Shown piece by piece: positions 61,934 through 64,000 of a DNA stretch of 64,000 nt. Position numbers and translations under genes: made by a program. This DNA comes from Paenibacillus dendrobii. Its GTDB lineage: Bacteria; Bacillota; Bacilli; Paenibacillales; Paenibacillaceae. Below the pieces are notes generated by a model. The model worked only from the letters and a program-made list of their open reading frames with translations, was not told the origin of the DNA and searched no databases. Where the stretch lies: the NCBI RefSeq assembly GCF_009807035.1, contig NZ_WUBI01000001.1, positions 2,604,001 through 2,668,000 of the forward strand, in the 5' to 3' direction. Every line of letters begins with the position of its first letter. Within the stretch, counting starts at the first letter, position 1.

Positions 61934-62442
61934 CCCTCGCCACCAGCATTACGTATGTATTTTATAATCTCCTGATTGCTCTTCACGATGATTCTCTTGC
62001 GTTTATAAGGCTCCGTAAGCTGGGTAATCTCCTTCATGGCCACCCGGTCAAAGCCCCTATTCCATTCAAACGTCATGACGAACAAATTCTTGATGGACTG
62101 CTTGTAGTTGGCCCGCTCCATTCCAAGCCGTGTCCGCACGAATCTCCGAAGAATCCGGAAATCCCGGACAAGCCTATTCGGGGAAATGATGAAAATGATG
62201 TCGGCATGCTCAAAGCTTTCTTTTCCCCATTTGTGGTGAACGCCTTCAATAATCCAAGCTTCCGATTGGACTGCTTCCCGTAAAAGCCTGTCTCTTGTCT
62301 CGGGCGGAAACTTGCGCTGAACCTCCCCGCGTTCCCACACGAAATTATCCGTTTCGTAGTGAGGTATCCCGAGCATCCGCGAGCATTCCCGGGCGATAAA
62401 GGATTTGCCGCTGCCGCAAGAACCTATAATGCGAATTCTGAT
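61930..62442 (-). CDS. P-loop kinase (FlaR/adenylate-kinase-like), ATC start likely
   Basis: The longest ATG frame starts at 62376 and lacks the nucleotide-binding loop. The frame stays open upstream and reads RIRIIGSCGSGKSFIARECS, with P-loop GSCGSGKS, directly after ATC at 62440-62442. AAGGGGAG (62449-62456) lies 6 nt before that ATC, and no ATG, GTG or TTG exists in frame before the upstream stop. So either ATC starts the gene, as for infC in this window, or an ATG was mutated. The 170-residue protein continues YETDNFVWERGE and WIIEGVHHKWGKESFE, typical of small nucleoside-kinase-like proteins of unknown substrate. Confidence 0.72.
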   Translation of the reverse strand: MRIRIIGSCGSGKSFIARECSRMLGIPHYETDNFVWERGEVQRKFPPETRDRLLREAVQSEAWIIEGVHHKWGKESFEHADIIFIISPNRLVRDFRILRRFVRTRLGMERANYKQSIKNLFVMTFEWNRGFDRVAMKEITQLTEPYKRKRIIVKSNQEIIKYIRNAGGEG

Positions 62443-62608
62443 CGGTATCTCCCCTTCCGGTGAAACAAAGATTCGAGCAAATACGTAATTCCAAATTCAA
62501 TCTGACTTGGTTGTAATTGTATACGATTTTGTGGAAAATGAAGATACAACTTAAGCCCTAAAAAGGAGCCATTCCTGTAATGAATTAATTTGAGCTTAGA
62601 AAGAAAAA

Positions 62609-62670
62609 AGTGCCAACTGTATACTGGGAAACGTTCCGACCAAAGAACAAATCTCAGCGCAGGAGGCACT
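62609..62670 (+). other. Non-coding end of an IS110-like element
   Basis: Complementary AGTGCC (62609-62614) and GGCACT (62665-62670) arms, and a smaller GGAA-ACG-TTCC stem between them, lie directly before the transposase start. In IS110 elements such non-coding ends encode a guide (bridge) RNA. Whether one was encoded here is unknown, since the transposase is broken. Confidence 0.35.
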
Positions 62671-62675
62671 CTACA

Positions 62676-62888
62676 ATGAAGTATAAACATTCGAAAAAGC
62701 AGAATCAACGAATTCAGCAAATTACAGATCATACCCTCGTAATCGGTGCAGACATTGCCAAGTAGACACATGTCACCCGGGCCGTCGATTTCAGCGGAAT
62801 CGAACTTGGCAAGGACTGCGTGTTTGACAATGATCTTCATGGACTAACGAAACTTGTAACGTGGATGAAGGATCTTCAGCGGCAGCAC
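62676..62888 (+). pseudogene. IS110 family transposase, N-terminal fragment
   Basis: The reading starts KYKHSKKQNQRIQQITDHTL, then VIGADIAK, a TAG stop (62762-62764), then THVTRAVDFSGIELGKDCVF, in one frame. This is the N-terminal catalytic part of IS110-type (DEDD) transposases. The intact relatives have Gln where the TAG is. The fragment ends abruptly at 62888 where unrelated AT-rich sequence begins. AGGAGG precedes the start. Not functional. Confidence 0.8.
62804..62888 (+). repeat. 85-bp direct repeat, copy 1
   Basis: Internal transposase sequence repeated at 63391-63475 with two differences in 85. The repeats flank a 502-bp unrelated insert. Confidence 0.9.
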
Positions 62889-62896
62889 ATCAATAT

Positions 62897-63034
62897 ATGA
62901 AAGTAGAGTTCATGTATTCGAACCATGTGGTAAGTAAGTTCTACTCTCTTATTTCTAAAACCAGTAGTGTTCCCAATCCATTCCCTGGAATCTGGGGCGA
63001 TTGGAAAGATAATAAATTTGAATTTTTTAAATAA
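62897..63034 (+). CDS. 45-residue peptide, C-terminal effector-like fragment
   Basis: ATG 62897 opens a 45-codon frame: KVEFMYSNHVVSKFYSLISK, TSSVPNPFPGIWGDWKDNKF, EFFK. There is no ribosome-binding site, and the frame is open backwards across the junction with the transposase repeat (HQY precedes Met). The sequence looks like the C-terminal end of a larger protein that was cut off; the W/D/K-rich end resembles polymorphic-toxin C-termini only in style. No family was recognised. Confidence 0.4.
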   Translation: MKVEFMYSNHVVSKFYSLISKTSSVPNPFPGIWGDWKDNKFEFFK

Positions 63035-63110
63035 TTTTTGATAGTTACTAGAGTTTTCGTTTATGGTTGTAAAACTTTTATACCCCTTTATTACATCAAG
63101 GTGGTGGAAT

Positions 63111-63383
63111 ATGGTAAAAAACATACGCAATCTTATTGGCATATTTTCAGTAATGATCATCGCTTTTTGTGGAACAGAGTATCTTACTTATATTTTCCTT
63201 AGCAAAAAAAGCAAATTGTTCATTCCTTGCTTTCTCTTATTTTTACTAATGGTATCAATGTCTATTGAAATAATGAAAAAATTTATCATTCTACCAAACA
63301 AAATAATAATTGTACCTATTATAGTGCTATTTGCCGTCTTTATCAGCCTAGTCATATTGAAAGTTATACTTCCTTACTTATAA
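63111..63383 (+). CDS. Small membrane protein, 90 residues, possible immunity protein
   Basis: ATG 63111 follows AAGGTGG; the frame is open to 63063. The protein is AT-rich in codon use, unlike its surroundings, and has three helices: LIGIFSVMIIAFCGTEYLTY, FIPCFLLFLLMVSMSIEIM and IIIVPIIVLFAVFISLVILK. It ends just before the second transposase repeat. Position after a toxin-tail-like peptide and the membrane nature recall immunity proteins of membrane-acting or secreted effectors, but this is inference. No family recognised. Confidence 0.6.
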   Translation: MVKNIRNLIGIFSVMIIAFCGTEYLTYIFLSKKSKLFIPCFLLFLLMVSMSIEIMKKFIILPNKIIIVPIIVLFAVFISLVILKVILPYL

Positions 63384-63390
63384 AATTGTT

Positions 63391-63475
63391 ACTTGGCAAG
63401 GACTGCGTGTTTGACAATGATCATCATGGACTAACGAAACTTGTAACGTGGATGAAGGATCTTCAGCGACAGCAC
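63391..63475 (+). repeat. 85-bp direct repeat, copy 2
   Basis: Second copy of the transposase segment. Its transposase sequence continues beyond the repeat (HKTDIIF), so this copy is the one in original context. Confidence 0.9.
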
Positions 63476-63712
63476 CACAAGACGGACATCATCTTTGTTG
63501 GAAGGAATATGTACAGCGCGCTGTCGGTCCCAGACGAGCGACGCAGTTGCTGGAAGCAGCAAAAACCTCTATTGGGCTTACGCAAGGTTTAGCATCTGCG
63601 AGAATCGAGTTGAAGACGCTTCTGGAGCAGTACGAGATGTTCTCCAAGCAGCTTGAGGAGATCATGACGGAAGTGGAGCAAATAATGCTGGCTCAAATTC
63701 CAGGAACGATAT
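63391..63712 (+). pseudogene. IS110 family transposase, internal fragments
   Basis: One frame gives LGKDCVFDNDHHGLTKLVTW and MKDLQRQHHKTDIIF. After about 63505 it jumps, and another frame gives GPRRATQLLEAAKTSIGLTQ, ARIELKTLLEQYEMFSKQLE and IMTEVEQIMLAQIPG, which in intact IS110 transposases lie much further on. So a large internal deletion is present. At about 63710 the similarity stops. Not functional. Confidence 0.75.
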
Positions 63713-63841
63713 TCGCCCATAGATTGGGAACTACAATCCGATCTCTATTCCCGCAACTGGCACATCCAGAAAATTATCCATGGTTACATGACTTTTCCAT
63801 CTCTCGAGGTGGTCGAAGATTCAGAATCTAAGAATGAGTGA
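63710..63841 (+). pseudogene. Truncated C-terminal gene fragment next to IS remnant
   Basis: After the transposase break one frame reads YSPIDWELQSDLYSRNWHIQ, KIIHGYMTFPSLEVVEDSES and KNE, then stops 41 bp before the monooxygenase gene. It looks like the C-terminus of a gene whose 5' part was lost with the IS element. No family recognised. Confidence 0.4.
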
Positions 63842-63882
63842 GAAAACGCGAGAAAACATTAAATTATAGTGGGAGTGTTACC

Positions 63883-64000
63883 ATGAGCAAATATGGAGCC
63901 TATGTAAAGTTCACGGCCAAATCCGGAGAGCGTCAGGCGCTTGCTGACATCCTGCTGGAGGCCGCAGCCGCTGCACAGACGATAGCGGATTGCGAAATCT
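63883..64000 (+). CDS. Antibiotic biosynthesis monooxygenase-like protein (partial)
   Basis: Only 39 codons are visible before the window edge. After GGGAG and ATG 63883 the sequence reads SKYGAYVKFTAKSGERQALA, DILLEAAAAAQTIADCEI. The strand-helix pattern (AYVKFTAKSGE then a long helix, then a Cys-Glu strand) is that of ABM/YgiN-type quinol monooxygenases. Confidence 0.65.
   Translation, partial: MSKYGAYVKFTAKSGERQALADILLEAAAAAQTIADCEI

Noticed and set aside
62424..62840. A 138-codon minus-strand frame opposite the IS110 N-terminal fragment
   Set aside because: Shadow of the transposase; the plus-strand frame is clearly the real one despite its TAG.

Overview
The window looks like a chromosomal segment of a Paenibacillus-type Firmicute. 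The evidence is strong GGAGG ribosome-binding sites, frequent TTG and GTG starts, YesM/YesN two-component systems beside carbohydrate importers that lack their own ATPase, cre sites of the CcpA type, and an infC-rpmI-rplT operon with a non-AUG infC start. No rRNA, tRNA or CRISPR array was seen. Species is not assigned.

Layout. Positions 1-3,600 hold the start of a nucleoside-binding (BMP family) lipoprotein, the infC-rpmI-rplT translation operon with an attenuator leader, and a membrane glycosyltransferase. Positions 3,600-6,000 hold an overlooked small ORF, a PAP2 phosphatase and a diacylglycerol-glucosyltransferase-like enzyme. Positions 6,000-16,500 are housekeeping: trmB, the mnmL-mnmM tRNA wobble-modification pair, manA, a lipase-like hydrolase, a B12-binding radical SAM protein, recQ and small conserved genes. 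Positions 16,500-29,200 hold an ApbE flavin transferase, transporters, a NUDIX enzyme, a 50-codon ORF behind Fur-like boxes, an LCP cell-wall ligase, a rhodanese with a CsoR/CstR-like operator, the odhAB pair of 2-oxoglutarate dehydrogenase, a YwaF-type membrane protein and cysK.

Positions 29,300-36,520 are a sugar or oligosaccharide uptake module: a binding lipoprotein and two permeases face a YesM/YesN system, and four phased direct repeats lie between them. Positions 36,500-48,700 are mixed single genes: two SDR enzymes, two VOC proteins, SseB, pgsA, an HD phosphohydrolase, small membrane proteins, and one gene broken by an apparent one-base deletion. Positions 48,900-58,900 are a second carbohydrate module: two permeases, a binding lipoprotein, YesN, YesM, a putative GH151/GHL6 glycosidase and a divergent AraC regulator, with two cre sites. 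Positions 59,000-62,450 hold acetyltransferases, an SDR, a VOC protein and a P-loop kinase whose only sensible start is an ATC codon.

The most unusual part is 62,600-63,850. IS110-family transposase pieces with an internal stop and deletions carry an 85-bp direct duplication. The two copies bracket about 500 bp of AT-rich DNA that encodes a short C-terminal-looking peptide followed by a small membrane protein. This has the look of an orphan effector/immunity remnant, but that is inference. The window ends inside an antibiotic-biosynthesis-monooxygenase gene.
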